25,532 nucleotides of DNA from a virus: IMG/VR virus record IMGVR_UViG_3300005531_000030, positions 1 through 25,532 of that record. One strand, given 5' to 3'. Positions 12,997-20,956 of the stretch are shown piece by piece. The translations under genes were made by a program, and so were the position numbers. Every line of letters starts with the position of its first letter. The stretch's first letter is position 1. The notes below the pieces were generated by a model, which was not told the DNA's origin, did no database searches, and worked only from the letters and a program-made list of their open reading frames with translations.

Positions 12997-13505
12997 TGCT
13001 CATTCAGACCAACCCCAATGCGCGGGGGGATCGCAAGCTCTCCCCGCGCGAAGCCCTTCTCGCCAAATTCGAGGAAACCGAACGCGCCGTACGCAAGTTC
13101 CGCCTCGATGATCACGACCTGCTGAAGGACAAGGACGCGCGTCTTGGCAAGCCGATGGCGCATACCGAACTCATTCGGCGCGTCGTGAAGATGAATCCGA
13201 ACGTGTGGGCCGAGGACAGCATCAATGACCGCAATTGCGTCGGGTTCTACACAACGGGGCCGGATGGCAAGAAAAAGTATCTGGTCGCGTTCGAGAAGGG
13301 CATATTGCCCGAGTTCAGCTACATCCTGGTGGACCGCGCGGATTTGCCTGTCAAGGAAAAGCGCGGCTACAGGACGGTGCTGCATCGCCTGCTCTTGCAG
13401 AACGCCGTCAAATGGCGCGACGTTCTCGAAGCGTTCGGCGATACAGGCATCAACGAGGTTACCGCCCGCTGGCGGCATAACACTCACAGGTTTCGCCAGC
13501 AATAG
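12996..13505 (+). CDS. Hypothetical head-region protein, 169 aa
   Basis: Starts MLIQTNPNARGDRKLSPREA; charged, with a central beta-rich core (CVGFYTTGPDGKKKYLVAFE) and a basic C-terminal end (ARWRHNTHRFRQQ). ATG overlaps the capsid stop, so it is coupled to capsid translation. No named family recognised; likely a conserved head or packaging accessory protein, judged by place. Confidence 0.75.
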   Translation: MLIQTNPNARGDRKLSPREALLAKFEETERAVRKFRLDDHDLLKDKDARLGKPMAHTELIRRVVKMNPNVWAEDSINDRNCVGFYTTGPDGKKKYLVAFEKGILPEFSYILVDRADLPVKEKRGYRTVLHRLLLQNAVKWRDVLEAFGDTGINEVTARWRHNTHRFRQQ

Positions 13506-13514
13506 AGGTACGAA

Positions 13515-13874
13515 ATGGCATATCCAGCAAGCGGCGGAAGGGCGTCTTACGAAACCGGCGCGTTTTACCTGGTGAAGTCCACGGACTTCAACGGCACGAT
13601 TCAGCCCGCGCTTCCGAGCGTTGGCGCGAACTCGTCCGCCGATCTGATCGTCACGGTTTCGCGCAAGTTCAGGCCCGGCGCGGTGGTCAACTACAACCGC
13701 CCGCAAGGCACCGCCGATCCCACGGGCATTTCCATCGCGGCTGTCGACTGCATCGCTCCGGCGAGCGGCTCGATGGCGGCTGGCAATCCTCCGCGCGTCC
13801 GCATCCGCTTTCAGAACTCGACGGCAGGAGCTTTGACTCCCGCGTCGCAAAACTACGAGTTGTATCAGGAGTAA
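13515..13874 (+). CDS. Small beta-rich head protein, 119 aa
   Basis: Starts MAYPASGGRASYETGAFYLV with GAGGT upstream. Alternating beta pattern, low charge and Gly/Pro-rich loops, like capsid decoration or stabilising proteins that follow the capsid gene in many phages. No catalytic motif or Cys pairs. Decoration role is inferred from fold pattern and position only. Confidence 0.7.
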   Translation: MAYPASGGRASYETGAFYLVKSTDFNGTIQPALPSVGANSSADLIVTVSRKFRPGAVVNYNRPQGTADPTGISIAAVDCIAPASGSMAAGNPPRVRIRFQNSTAGALTPASQNYELYQE

Positions 13875-13876
13875 AG

Positions 13877-14263
13877 ATGAGCGAACAAACCAAGCAGTCT
13901 AACGCGGCTCTCGACGCCGACGTAATCGCCAAGATCGCGGCGACCACGGCGGTGACGCTGGCCGAGGAGATGCGGAAGCCCGATCCAGCGGTCGCGGAGC
14001 AGAAAGAGCGGCACCGCCAGCGCATTCGCGCCGAGCGCGAACGCCAGGAAGCGAATCGCATCGCGCGCGAGAAGGCGTGTCCCGGCCCTCACCGGCGCGA
14101 GGACAACACTTCCGCCATCGCGTGGATGACGACTCCGGCGGCGGACGGCCTGCACGACTACACTCGCGGAGTGTGCCAAAGGTGCCAGCGGCTGATTCAG
14201 CCGACGGACCCGGACTTCCTCGAACTGCTGCGCGTGCCAACCGGCGTCGCTTTCGTGCGCTAA
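13877..14263 (+). CDS. Charged helix plus zinc-knuckle protein, 128 aa
   Basis: Starts MSEQTKQSNAALDADVIAKI with an AGGAG ribosome site. Residues 28-68 form a long Arg/Glu-rich helix (QKERHRQRIRAERERQEANR), followed by a probable metal site: ACPGPH and, about 28 residues later, GVCQRCQRL, giving Cys/His ligands C-x3-H...C-x2-C. Function unknown; could be a neck or DNA-contact protein. Confidence 0.7.
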   Translation: MSEQTKQSNAALDADVIAKIAATTAVTLAEEMRKPDPAVAEQKERHRQRIRAERERQEANRIAREKACPGPHRREDNTSAIAWMTTPAADGLHDYTRGVCQRCQRLIQPTDPDFLELLRVPTGVAFVR

Positions 14264-14270
14264 GTAACCA

Positions 14271-14957
14271 ATGGCCTCGACGATCACGGTCCAGCAGGTG
14301 GTGAATTACGCGCAGACGCAAATCCGCAACGCGCCTCTCGCGGGCGTGGGCGGATTCACGAACGAGCCTGCGCTGACCATCGCCAATAACGTCTTGCAGG
14401 ACATATTCGCGTTTCCGAATGCGTGGCGCTTCAACCGCAAATCCGCCGCGCCGTTCAACACGGTCGCGTACCAGCAAGAGTACACGCTCACGGGCGTTTC
14501 GGACATCGGCTGGCTTGAGCGCGTCGTGTTTCAAGACACGAACAGCACGAACGTTCCGCAGCCGAACCGCGAGGGCGAATGCGTTTTCTCGATTGCGATG
14601 GAATCCATCGTGGACAATCCGACGAAAATCGCGCTCGACCGCGAAACGCAAACCGGCGACAGCGTGGTGCGGCTGTGGGCGGTTCCGGGGACGTACGTCT
14701 GGACTGTGTATCTCGATTACCAAGTCAAGCCGCCGCTAATCACGTCCCTTAGCGGCACGTGGTCGCCCGTGCCCGACGAACTCGCGTTCGTTTACCGCGC
14801 GGGCTTTCTCTATCACGCCTTCACGCATCTTGGTGATCCGCGCGCCGAGGCTCAGTTCCAGAAGTTCCAGCTAGCCTTGGCGAAGGCTCGCAGCGTGAAG
14901 GACGCGGAGCAGCAGAACGAGGCGTTCTTTCCGTCGCGCCCCATCATGGTGGGTTAG
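14271..14957 (+). CDS. Head-tail adaptor, SU10-like, 228 aa
   Basis: Starts MASTITVQQVVNYAQTQIRN; helix-rich N-terminus with LTIANNVLQDIFAFPNAWRF, a beta middle, and a C-terminal helical hairpin ending in KARSVKDAEQQNEAFFPSRP. This matches the adaptor family known from SU10-type podoviruses, which binds beneath the portal and connects it to the nozzle. Size (228 aa) fits. It is followed directly by the nozzle gene. Assignment is by pattern memory and gene order, not by search. Confidence 0.7.
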   Translation: MASTITVQQVVNYAQTQIRNAPLAGVGGFTNEPALTIANNVLQDIFAFPNAWRFNRKSAAPFNTVAYQQEYTLTGVSDIGWLERVVFQDTNSTNVPQPNREGECVFSIAMESIVDNPTKIALDRETQTGDSVVRLWAVPGTYVWTVYLDYQVKPPLITSLSGTWSPVPDELAFVYRAGFLYHAFTHLGDPRAEAQFQKFQLALAKARSVKDAEQQNEAFFPSRPIMVG

Positions 14958-16817
14958 TTGATCCGGCAAATCCCAATTCAGCCGGTCTATCTGAACCGCT
15001 TCATGACCGGTCTGTACACGCAGCGCAACCCGCTCGTCACGCCGTTCAGCGTCGTCGGCCTGCACATGATCGAGCGCAAGGACGCGCTCATCGGCGGCGC
15101 GAACGTCGAACTCACGAACCGCATGACGCTCGCGCGGCGTCCGGGCTTCACGAAATGGGACCCGAACCAGCTAGGCGCGAGCGAGATTCCCCGCGTGTTC
15201 GTCTCCGACCGCGATACGAGCAATCCCGCCGTCGTGCGCGTCTACGCCGATTTCACCACGTCCATCAAATCGAGCCAAGGCTCTGGATGGACGCTCGTAT
15301 TCACGCCTTCGGGCGGCGCGGCTCAGTGCCACTTCCAGCGCGTCGGCAAGGCGCTGTACATGGCGAATGGCTCCGACGCGAAGAAAGTTGTGGACGGCGT
15401 TTCCGGCGTCTCGAACTGGGGCATCGCGGCTCCCGTCACGGCTCCGACGCTTTCGTTCCCCGCTGGCTCGCTGACTCTCACGAGTGGCCGCGCGTACGTC
15501 TACACGTACGTCAATTCGGCGACCGGGCACGAATCGACAGCATCACCCGCGAGCGCCTCGACAGGACCAATTACGTCGAAGAACATTACGGTCCAGGGCA
15601 CGCAATCAACGGACCCGCAAGTCAACAAGATCAACATCTACTCGACCAAGGACGGAGGCTCGACGTTCTTCTTCAACGCGCAGATCGCCAATACCGCGTC
15701 GTGGTCGTACACGGACTCTACGCCGGATGCCTCGCTCAACACGCTGCAAACCGCGCCAATCAACCATATCAATGATCCGCCGCCGCAAGGGCTGGCGAAT
15801 ATTTGCTTTTGGTCCGGGCGCATGTGGGGCAGCGCCGGTAATATTCTCTACTACAACGCGGGGCCGGACGCGCTAAACGGCGTTCCCGAGGAGTGCTGGC
15901 CTCCCGCGAACACGTTCACGTTCCCGCTCAAGATCATAAAAGTCCAGCCGACCTCGCAGGCGCTCATCGTGTTCACCGCCGAGACTTCCTACGCCATCGC
16001 CGGGCTCGACGCCTCGACGTTCTACGCGCAAGAGTGGATTCACGGCCTTGGCGTGCTGTCGCCGAACTGCGTGGCCAGCGACGGCGATTCTCTTTACGTT
16101 TATTCGACGCAGCGGCAATTGTTCTCCATCGGGGGAAGCGGCAGCGGCGAAATCGGCTTTTCCATCGCCGACACGATTCTCTCCACGTTCGACCCTTCCG
16201 CGTCGTACGTCACCGTGCATCGCGCCGGTTCGCAGGACGTGGCGCTTTACATGGGCGATGGTTCGTCGAAAATAGCGCGGTACTCGCTGCCTCTTTCGGG
16301 ATGGTCGACGCTTTACTCGCCGGTGATGGGCTGCGGCGCGCTTCGTTCGGTTGAGACAAGCCCCGGCAACTATCAGCTTCTCGCCGGGCAGCCTTCCGCG
16401 CAAGGATTCGTATTCGCCCGCAATCCAAGCGTGTTCACCGACAACGGCACGGCCTATCCCGCCTCGGTCACTATCGGCACGCTGGTGCTCGCGCCTCCGG
16501 GCTTCATGGGCGAAGTCGAGGCGATTCTCACGGAAACAACCGCTGCGGGCTCGCAGCCAAGCGTGAGCGTGATGCCGGATGAAATCTCGGCCACGTTCAC
16601 CGCGCTGCCCGTCGCCGTGAATGAGCCGCCTGAATTTCCCGCGTCCACGACGCTCGCGGCGAACCGCTACTACTGGCGGAGCGCGCAAACTCCGCTGCCC
16701 GCGTTCGTCCGCAACCTGCAAGTGCAGCTTTCATGGCCCGCCGAAGCCGCGCAGAACGAATTGCTCGGATTCGGCATCATGCCGCCCGAACTTCAGACCA
16801 ATGTTCAACAGCAGTAA
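14958..16817 (+). CDS. Tail nozzle-like protein, 619 aa
   Basis: TTG start directly after the adaptor stop; no close ATG gives the same N-terminus (MIRQIPIQPVYLNRFMTGLY). Sequence features match the nozzle or tubular-B type of short-tailed phages: early FSVVGLHMIERKDALIGGAN, NRMTLARRPGFTKWDP, then repeated beta blades such as GLANICFWSGRMWGSAGNIL and QALIVFTAETSYAIAGLD, with Tyr/Ser-rich turns typical of a beta-propeller. It would extend the tail channel below the adaptor. The last 17 bases overlap the next gene. Confidence 0.75.
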   Translation: MIRQIPIQPVYLNRFMTGLYTQRNPLVTPFSVVGLHMIERKDALIGGANVELTNRMTLARRPGFTKWDPNQLGASEIPRVFVSDRDTSNPAVVRVYADFTTSIKSSQGSGWTLVFTPSGGAAQCHFQRVGKALYMANGSDAKKVVDGVSGVSNWGIAAPVTAPTLSFPAGSLTLTSGRAYVYTYVNSATGHESTASPASASTGPITSKNITVQGTQSTDPQVNKINIYSTKDGGSTFFFNAQIANTASWSYTDSTPDASLNTLQTAPINHINDPPPQGLANICFWSGRMWGSAGNILYYNAGPDALNGVPEECWPPANTFTFPLKIIKVQPTSQALIVFTAETSYAIAGLDASTFYAQEWIHGLGVLSPNCVASDGDSLYVYSTQRQLFSIGGSGSGEIGFSIADTILSTFDPSASYVTVHRAGSQDVALYMGDGSSKIARYSLPLSGWSTLYSPVMGCGALRSVETSPGNYQLLAGQPSAQGFVFARNPSVFTDNGTAYPASVTIGTLVLAPPGFMGEVEAILTETTAAGSQPSVSVMPDEISATFTALPVAVNEPPEFPASTTLAANRYYWRSAQTPLPAFVRNLQVQLSWPAEAAQNELLGFGIMPPELQTNVQQQ

Positions 16818-19155
16818 TTTCGATCTCGGCAGCGGCCCTCCGAAGCCCGTGGAAGGCAATCCGGTATCGTCCGTTCAAACGTCGGTGCCGTGGGTGCCGG
16901 GCTACGCTCTTGGAACGATTCCGCCGAATCAGCTATTGCTGACGCTCGGCAAAAAGACAGCCGCGAGTTCGCCGATTATCGTGACGAAAGCCATCAGCGT
17001 GCAGGGCAGCGCGGCTTCCGGCGGCGGCATTTCCTCGATGAGCGTAACGGAATCGCCCGTAAAACAGCAGGACCGCACGTTCTCGCTTGTCAGCGTCTCA
17101 TTCTTCCGCGATCCGTCCGACACAACGTTCGCGGGCGTGCGTATCTGGTTCATTGGATACAAGGGCAGCGCGAATCCTGTGCTGATGACAAGCGCCACGG
17201 ATTCGCCGGTTTCTTTTCTCGCCGAATCGACGAAAGAAACCGTGATGGTTGTGCTTCAGCGGTACTCGACCGACGGCTCGATGCAGGACTTCAACTTGTG
17301 TCCTTCCGCGCCTCTCACGCTCGACGGCGTGGTTTCGCCTCCGCCCGCGCCGACAATCTCGCAGCCGCTTGTCGCCATTCCCCTCGGCTATCAGTTCGCT
17401 TTCAACCAGCTTAGCGGCTTGCTCAGCGACGTAATCGACTCGTATCGCGTCTACCGCAATCCGGTAAATAACCCCACGACCGCCGCGCTATACAACACCA
17501 TCAAGCACGACCCAACAAACCTCGGCAGCGTGGTCGTTCAGGACACTACGGGCGGCGGCCAAACGCTCTACTACTGGGTAAGCGCGGTCAACACCAGCGG
17601 GCTTGAGTCGTCCAAGACAGCGGCGCAATCATCGGCGGTAACGAGCGGCACGGCGAATCTCGACACGGACGTGAATGACGGCTCGAACTTCGGGCGCTCG
17701 CTCATCCAAAGCGTGAATTTAGTTCCCGACTCGGAACTGAAGCACGTATCGCTTTACTGGCCGGTGCGCTCTGGCTCGTTCAGCGTCGTATCGTCTCCCT
17801 CAGCGAGCGGCGGCGCTGCGGGACAAGCCTGGCAGTCTCCCGCCGGAACCGGCTTGCCAAGCGGTGCCACGTATGTGAGGTCCGTGCCATTTCCGGTCAC
17901 GGCTGGCAAAACATATACGCTCTCGGCGTGGATTGACGCAAGCCACGTCACATCCGGCTCGCCATTCGTCGCGGTTGAGGATGCGGAACTTTCAACCGGG
18001 TATGGCGCGGCAAGCCAGACAGCGGGGCAATCAGGGCGCATTACGGCCACTTTCACCATCCCAACCGGCGTGACTTCTGCGGTTCTTTTGGCGCACACGA
18101 ATGACTGCGTCATCGCATCCGGCCAATTCCTTTACTTTTCTGGGTTTCAAGTAGTGCTTGGCTCGAACGCGGGCGTCTACACGCCAAGCGTTTTGGACCA
18201 GCTTTCCGGCACGCCGCTCGTTGACCTGAGCAACTCGAATCATCTGAACAAGAACCTCGACAACATCGGCGATGGCCCCATTTTCAAGCGCCTGTCGAAC
18301 GTCGCCAGCGACAATACGCTTCACGTCTCGACGCCAATTAATAACCAAGGATCGATTCTCTCGGCTGGCGATAACGCATTCTTCAGCTACTCCAGCACGA
18401 CGACAAGCATCAGCATTTGGAACACCGCATTCTCCATTCCGCGACCGGACGGCACGAATGTCTCGATTCCCGCGAATGGTTCAAGCGGCTCCCCGGCTTG
18501 GACCTTCACAGGACTGCATCCATCGACGAACTATCACTTTGGCGCGTACTACAATATGGGAAGCGGCACGGTTCAGGTAGTGCAATCCAATAATGTCACC
18601 CTTCCGGGAACAATCGCATGGGTAGTCCAAACACTTAGCGCGGATGGGCGCATTCCGCTTTTCACGGATTGGGCGATATTGACGCCCGCTTCAGGCACGG
18701 GCGGCGGTGGCGGATCGCCAGGCGGAGGCGGCGGAACGTGCCCCGCCGAGGACCAGCTTATCGAAACGCGCGAGCTTGGCTTCATTCCCGCCATCGAACT
18801 GCGCCCCGGCCTTCACGTGCGCGGCTGGCACGATGAGTGGAACGCGGTCGAATCCGCCGAGGCAATCGAAGGCTGGCTGCATCGCGTCGTCGCGGGCGGC
18901 GAGGAGTATCGCGTCGATCTGAATCACCGCTGGCTTCCCGAAGGCACCGCGCCCGATGCGCCGCAAGAGGAATGGCGGCTATCCTCGGAACTCGCATCCG
19001 GCGACGTGCTTCAGGCCGCCGATGGCTCACTTGCCGTGGTTGAAAGCGTAAGCCCGGCTTACTGGGGCCGCTACGTCAAGATTCGCGCGGCCAATCAGCG
19101 GTTCAAGATCGGCAAGCTAATCGCGCACAATTACGCCACACTTCCCGGATTATGA
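16801..19155 (+). CDS. Modular tail protein with C-terminal Hint domain, 784 aa
   Basis: ATG at 16801 starts MFNSSNFDLGSGPPKPVEGN; the frame stays open to 16621, but that part is Arg-rich shadow of the nozzle gene. Modules in order: N-terminal virion-anchoring region (1-175); FnIII-like domain (about 181-283, with SYRVYRNPVNN and TLYYWVSAVNTSGL); a carbohydrate-binding-module-like jelly roll (about 300-460); a second FnIII-like part; a Gly-rich linker (634-646); and a Hint domain from Cys647 (CPAEDQLIETRELGFIP) through the histidine block VDLNHRWL to the terminal AHN at 775-777, leaving seven residues. The HN followed by Tyr resembles bacterial intein-like type A domains. Likely a receptor-binding tail component that may self-process. 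Confidence 0.75.
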   Translation: MFNSSNFDLGSGPPKPVEGNPVSSVQTSVPWVPGYALGTIPPNQLLLTLGKKTAASSPIIVTKAISVQGSAASGGGISSMSVTESPVKQQDRTFSLVSVSFFRDPSDTTFAGVRIWFIGYKGSANPVLMTSATDSPVSFLAESTKETVMVVLQRYSTDGSMQDFNLCPSAPLTLDGVVSPPPAPTISQPLVAIPLGYQFAFNQLSGLLSDVIDSYRVYRNPVNNPTTAALYNTIKHDPTNLGSVVVQDTTGGGQTLYYWVSAVNTSGLESSKTAAQSSAVTSGTANLDTDVNDGSNFGRSLIQSVNLVPDSELKHVSLYWPVRSGSFSVVSSPSASGGAAGQAWQSPAGTGLPSGATYVRSVPFPVTAGKTYTLSAWIDASHVTSGSPFVAVEDAELSTGYGAASQTAGQSGRITATFTIPTGVTSAVLLAHTNDCVIASGQFLYFSGFQVVLGSNAGVYTPSVLDQLSGTPLVDLSNSNHLNKNLDNIGDGPIFKRLSNVASDNTLHVSTPINNQGSILSAGDNAFFSYSSTTTSISIWNTAFSIPRPDGTNVSIPANGSSGSPAWTFTGLHPSTNYHFGAYYNMGSGTVQVVQSNNVTLPGTIAWVVQTLSADGRIPLFTDWAILTPASGTGGGGGSPGGGGGTCPAEDQLIETRELGFIPAIELRPGLHVRGWHDEWNAVESAEAIEGWLHRVVAGGEEYRVDLNHRWLPEGTAPDAPQEEWRLSSELASGDVLQAADGSLAVVESVSPAYWGRYVKIRAANQRFKIGKLIAHNYATLPGL

Positions 19156-19484
19156 AACAGAAGCTCATCGCAATGCTCACTGACACCGCCGCGCTCCGGC
19201 TTGAGGAGCAGGCAACGCGCTCGATCCTCGGCGACCATCACTACATCGCCATTGAAGGCGGCGTGATTCTTGTTTGCTTTCCGCCGCGCTATACAGCAGC
19301 GCGCAATTTCCTCGTTTCCTTTGGCGCTTTGGTTTTGCCGCCGCGCCACGATCCAGTCAACACGGCTGGCGAGAAGCTGGCCGCAGCTTCGGGCGGCGTG
19401 ATCTCCGCTAGCGACACCGGCTTCGCCGCCGCGCAAAAACTTCACGAACATCACAAATGGCCCTTGCTCGATCCGCACGAATGA
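19152..19484 (+). CDS. Hypothetical protein after Hint tail protein, 110 aa
   Basis: Starts MKQKLIAMLTDTAALRLEEQ with ATG overlapping the previous stop (ATGA). Mixed alpha/beta with the hydrophobic segment HYIAIEGGVILVCFPPRYTA and a His-rich end (KLHEHHKWPLLDPHE). No known family. Tight coupling to the Hint tail protein suggests a partner such as a chaperone or processing factor, but this is only positional inference. Confidence 0.65.
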   Translation: MKQKLIAMLTDTAALRLEEQATRSILGDHHYIAIEGGVILVCFPPRYTAARNFLVSFGALVLPPRHDPVNTAGEKLAAASGGVISASDTGFAAAQKLHEHHKWPLLDPHE

Positions 19485-19492
19485 GGAGCGCA

Positions 19493-19912
19493 ATGAAGAA
19501 AATTTGGATTCGCCCCGCGCTCAAGTCCGACGCGCCGCTTTACGCCGAGTACGCCGCTGCCAATTCCGCGCGCTCGCTGTTCGACATGAACGTGCTCACG
19601 TACCCGAACACGTCGGTCTACGTCGCCCACAGCGGCGATCCGGTCATGTTCCTGCCGGTGCAAATGGCCGCCGTGCTCGAATCGCTCGCGCCAAAGCCCG
19701 GCCTGCCGCGCTCGGAGCAAGCCCGCGCCCTCGCCGAAATCGTCACGTCGGTCGTATACGACGCATCGCGCCAGGGCGTGCGCGAAATCTACTTCCTGAG
19801 CGCCGACGCTCCGACCATCGAGTTCGCCAAGCGCCACGGCTTCGAGGAAGTGCGCCACACCGTGCTTCGCCTGAAGCTCGGCGCTATCGAGGAACCTCAT
19901 GCAGCCCATTAA
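19493..19912 (+). CDS. GNAT-fold acetyltransferase-like protein, 139 aa
   Basis: Starts MKKIWIRPALKSDAPLYAEY; the ATG at 19493 has GAGGAG upstream and is preferred over in-frame ATGs at 19481 and 19457. N-terminal pattern IRPAL-x-DAPLY and the C-terminal FAKRHGFEEVRHTVLRLKL (the GF block after an Ala-helix) follow the GNAT acyltransferase plan. The acetyl-CoA loop (Q/R-x2-G-x-G/A) is not clearly present, so it may be a non-catalytic GNAT fold as in some phage virion proteins. It sits among the ejection-protein genes and overlaps the next gene by 14 bases. Confidence 0.65.
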   Translation: MKKIWIRPALKSDAPLYAEYAAANSARSLFDMNVLTYPNTSVYVAHSGDPVMFLPVQMAAVLESLAPKPGLPRSEQARALAEIVTSVVYDASRQGVREIYFLSADAPTIEFAKRHGFEEVRHTVLRLKLGAIEEPHAAH

Positions 19913-20570
19913 GTGGCAGTACGACGGTCCGTTCTTCGTCTCGAAGGGCGCGACCGCCGAGCAAAAACAACTGGAAGCGCAGCAAGCCGCTTTCTACTCG
20001 CAGCTTACTTCGCTCTTTCAGCAGCAATTCTCGAAACAGTCGCAGATTCTCGACTTCCTGAAGACGGCGATGGAGCCGCTGATCTCGAACCCGCAAGGCT
20101 TCACGCCCGCCGAGAAAGCCGCGATGCAGACGCAGGCGAGCCAGCAAAACACCGCCGACTTCCAGAACGCGCAACGCCTGTTGCAGCAGCGCGCCTTCGC
20201 CCTGGGCGACCGCACGATTCCGCAAGGCGCGACCTCGCAGGGCCTCGCGTCCATCGCCGCCGCAGGGGCCGCGAACGAAGCGAACGCGCAGCAGCAAATC
20301 ACGCTCGCCGACGCGAACCTTGCCCGCACGAACTTCTTCAACGCCGCGAGCGTGCTTGGCGGCAACGCGGCGATGCTCAACCCGCTCGGCTACGCCAATT
20401 CCGCGACGGACGCGGGCCAGGCGGCATTCAACTCCGCGACGACGATTCAGCAGGAAAATTCCTCGAACTTCCTCAATTCGCTTCTCGGCGGCCTGTCTGG
20501 CATGGGCGTCTCGGCCATCACCGGCGGCATTACCGGCGGTCTCAGTGCCCTTAAAATTCCCGGAGCCTAG
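19899..20570 (+). CDS. Ejection/internal virion protein-like, 223 aa
   Basis: Starts MQPIKWQYDGPFFVSKGATA after a GAGGAA ribosome site. Gln/Ala-rich long helices (residues 20-160, e.g. EQKQLEAQQAAFYSQL, QTQASQQNTADFQNAQRLLQ) and a C-terminal Gly/Ser/Ile-rich amphipathic region (GGLSGMGVSAITGGITGGLS) resembling a membrane-inserting segment. This combination is typical of small DNA-ejection proteins of short-tailed phages that exit the capsid and line a channel across the envelope. Assigned by composition and gene order; no homology search possible. Confidence 0.6.
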   Translation: MQPIKWQYDGPFFVSKGATAEQKQLEAQQAAFYSQLTSLFQQQFSKQSQILDFLKTAMEPLISNPQGFTPAEKAAMQTQASQQNTADFQNAQRLLQQRAFALGDRTIPQGATSQGLASIAAAGAANEANAQQQITLADANLARTNFFNAASVLGGNAAMLNPLGYANSATDAGQAAFNSATTIQQENSSNFLNSLLGGLSGMGVSAITGGITGGLSALKIPGA

Positions 20571-20572
20571 CT

Positions 20573-20956
20573 GTGATTCTCCTCGAAATCCTCGCCGACG
20601 CGCTCATCTACTCGACGGGAACGTTCGACCCGCAGTCTCCGGCGTATATCGCCCGCAATCCAGGGATGCTGCCCGCCATCTCGCCGAAGCAGCCGCGCGA
20701 CGAACACGGAAAGCGCGTATTCCGCTCGTTCATCGACGGCTACCAGGCTCTTTTGTACGACCTGCGAATAAAGTGCGCCGGTAAATCGAAAGCCGGTCTA
20801 AAGCAAGGCGCGACGCTCTCGGACCTTGTATGCGTCTACGGCCATCCGCGCGCCACCGCCGTGAGCGTGGCCCTCTTTATCCGCCACGCGCTTGGCGGCG
20901 CGAACATCACCGAGCGCACACCTCTTTCTTACTTCATAGGGGAAACCAATGCCTGA
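20573..20956 (+). CDS. Hypothetical protein, 127 aa
   Basis: GTG start at 20573, about six bases after GGAGC. Starts MILLEILADALIYSTGTFDP; contains FRSFIDGYQALLYDLRIKCA, LVCVYGHPRATAVSVALFIR and the ending TERTPLSYFIGETNA. Globular alpha/beta, no TM helix. Family not recognised. It lies between two likely ejection-protein genes and overlaps the next start by eight bases. Confidence 0.65.
   Translation: MILLEILADALIYSTGTFDPQSPAYIARNPGMLPAISPKQPRDEHGKRVFRSFIDGYQALLYDLRIKCAGKSKAGLKQGATLSDLVCVYGHPRATAVSVALFIRHALGGANITERTPLSYFIGETNA

Noticed and set aside
12858-13850. 330-codon minus-strand frame opposite capsid and following genes
   Set aside because: Antisense shadow with the same compositional bias; crosses several coupled rightward genes.
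16621-16800. Upstream extension of the Hint tail protein
   Set aside because: It reads the nozzle gene in a shifted frame and is Arg/Pro-rich; the ATG at 16801 gives a plausible N-terminus.
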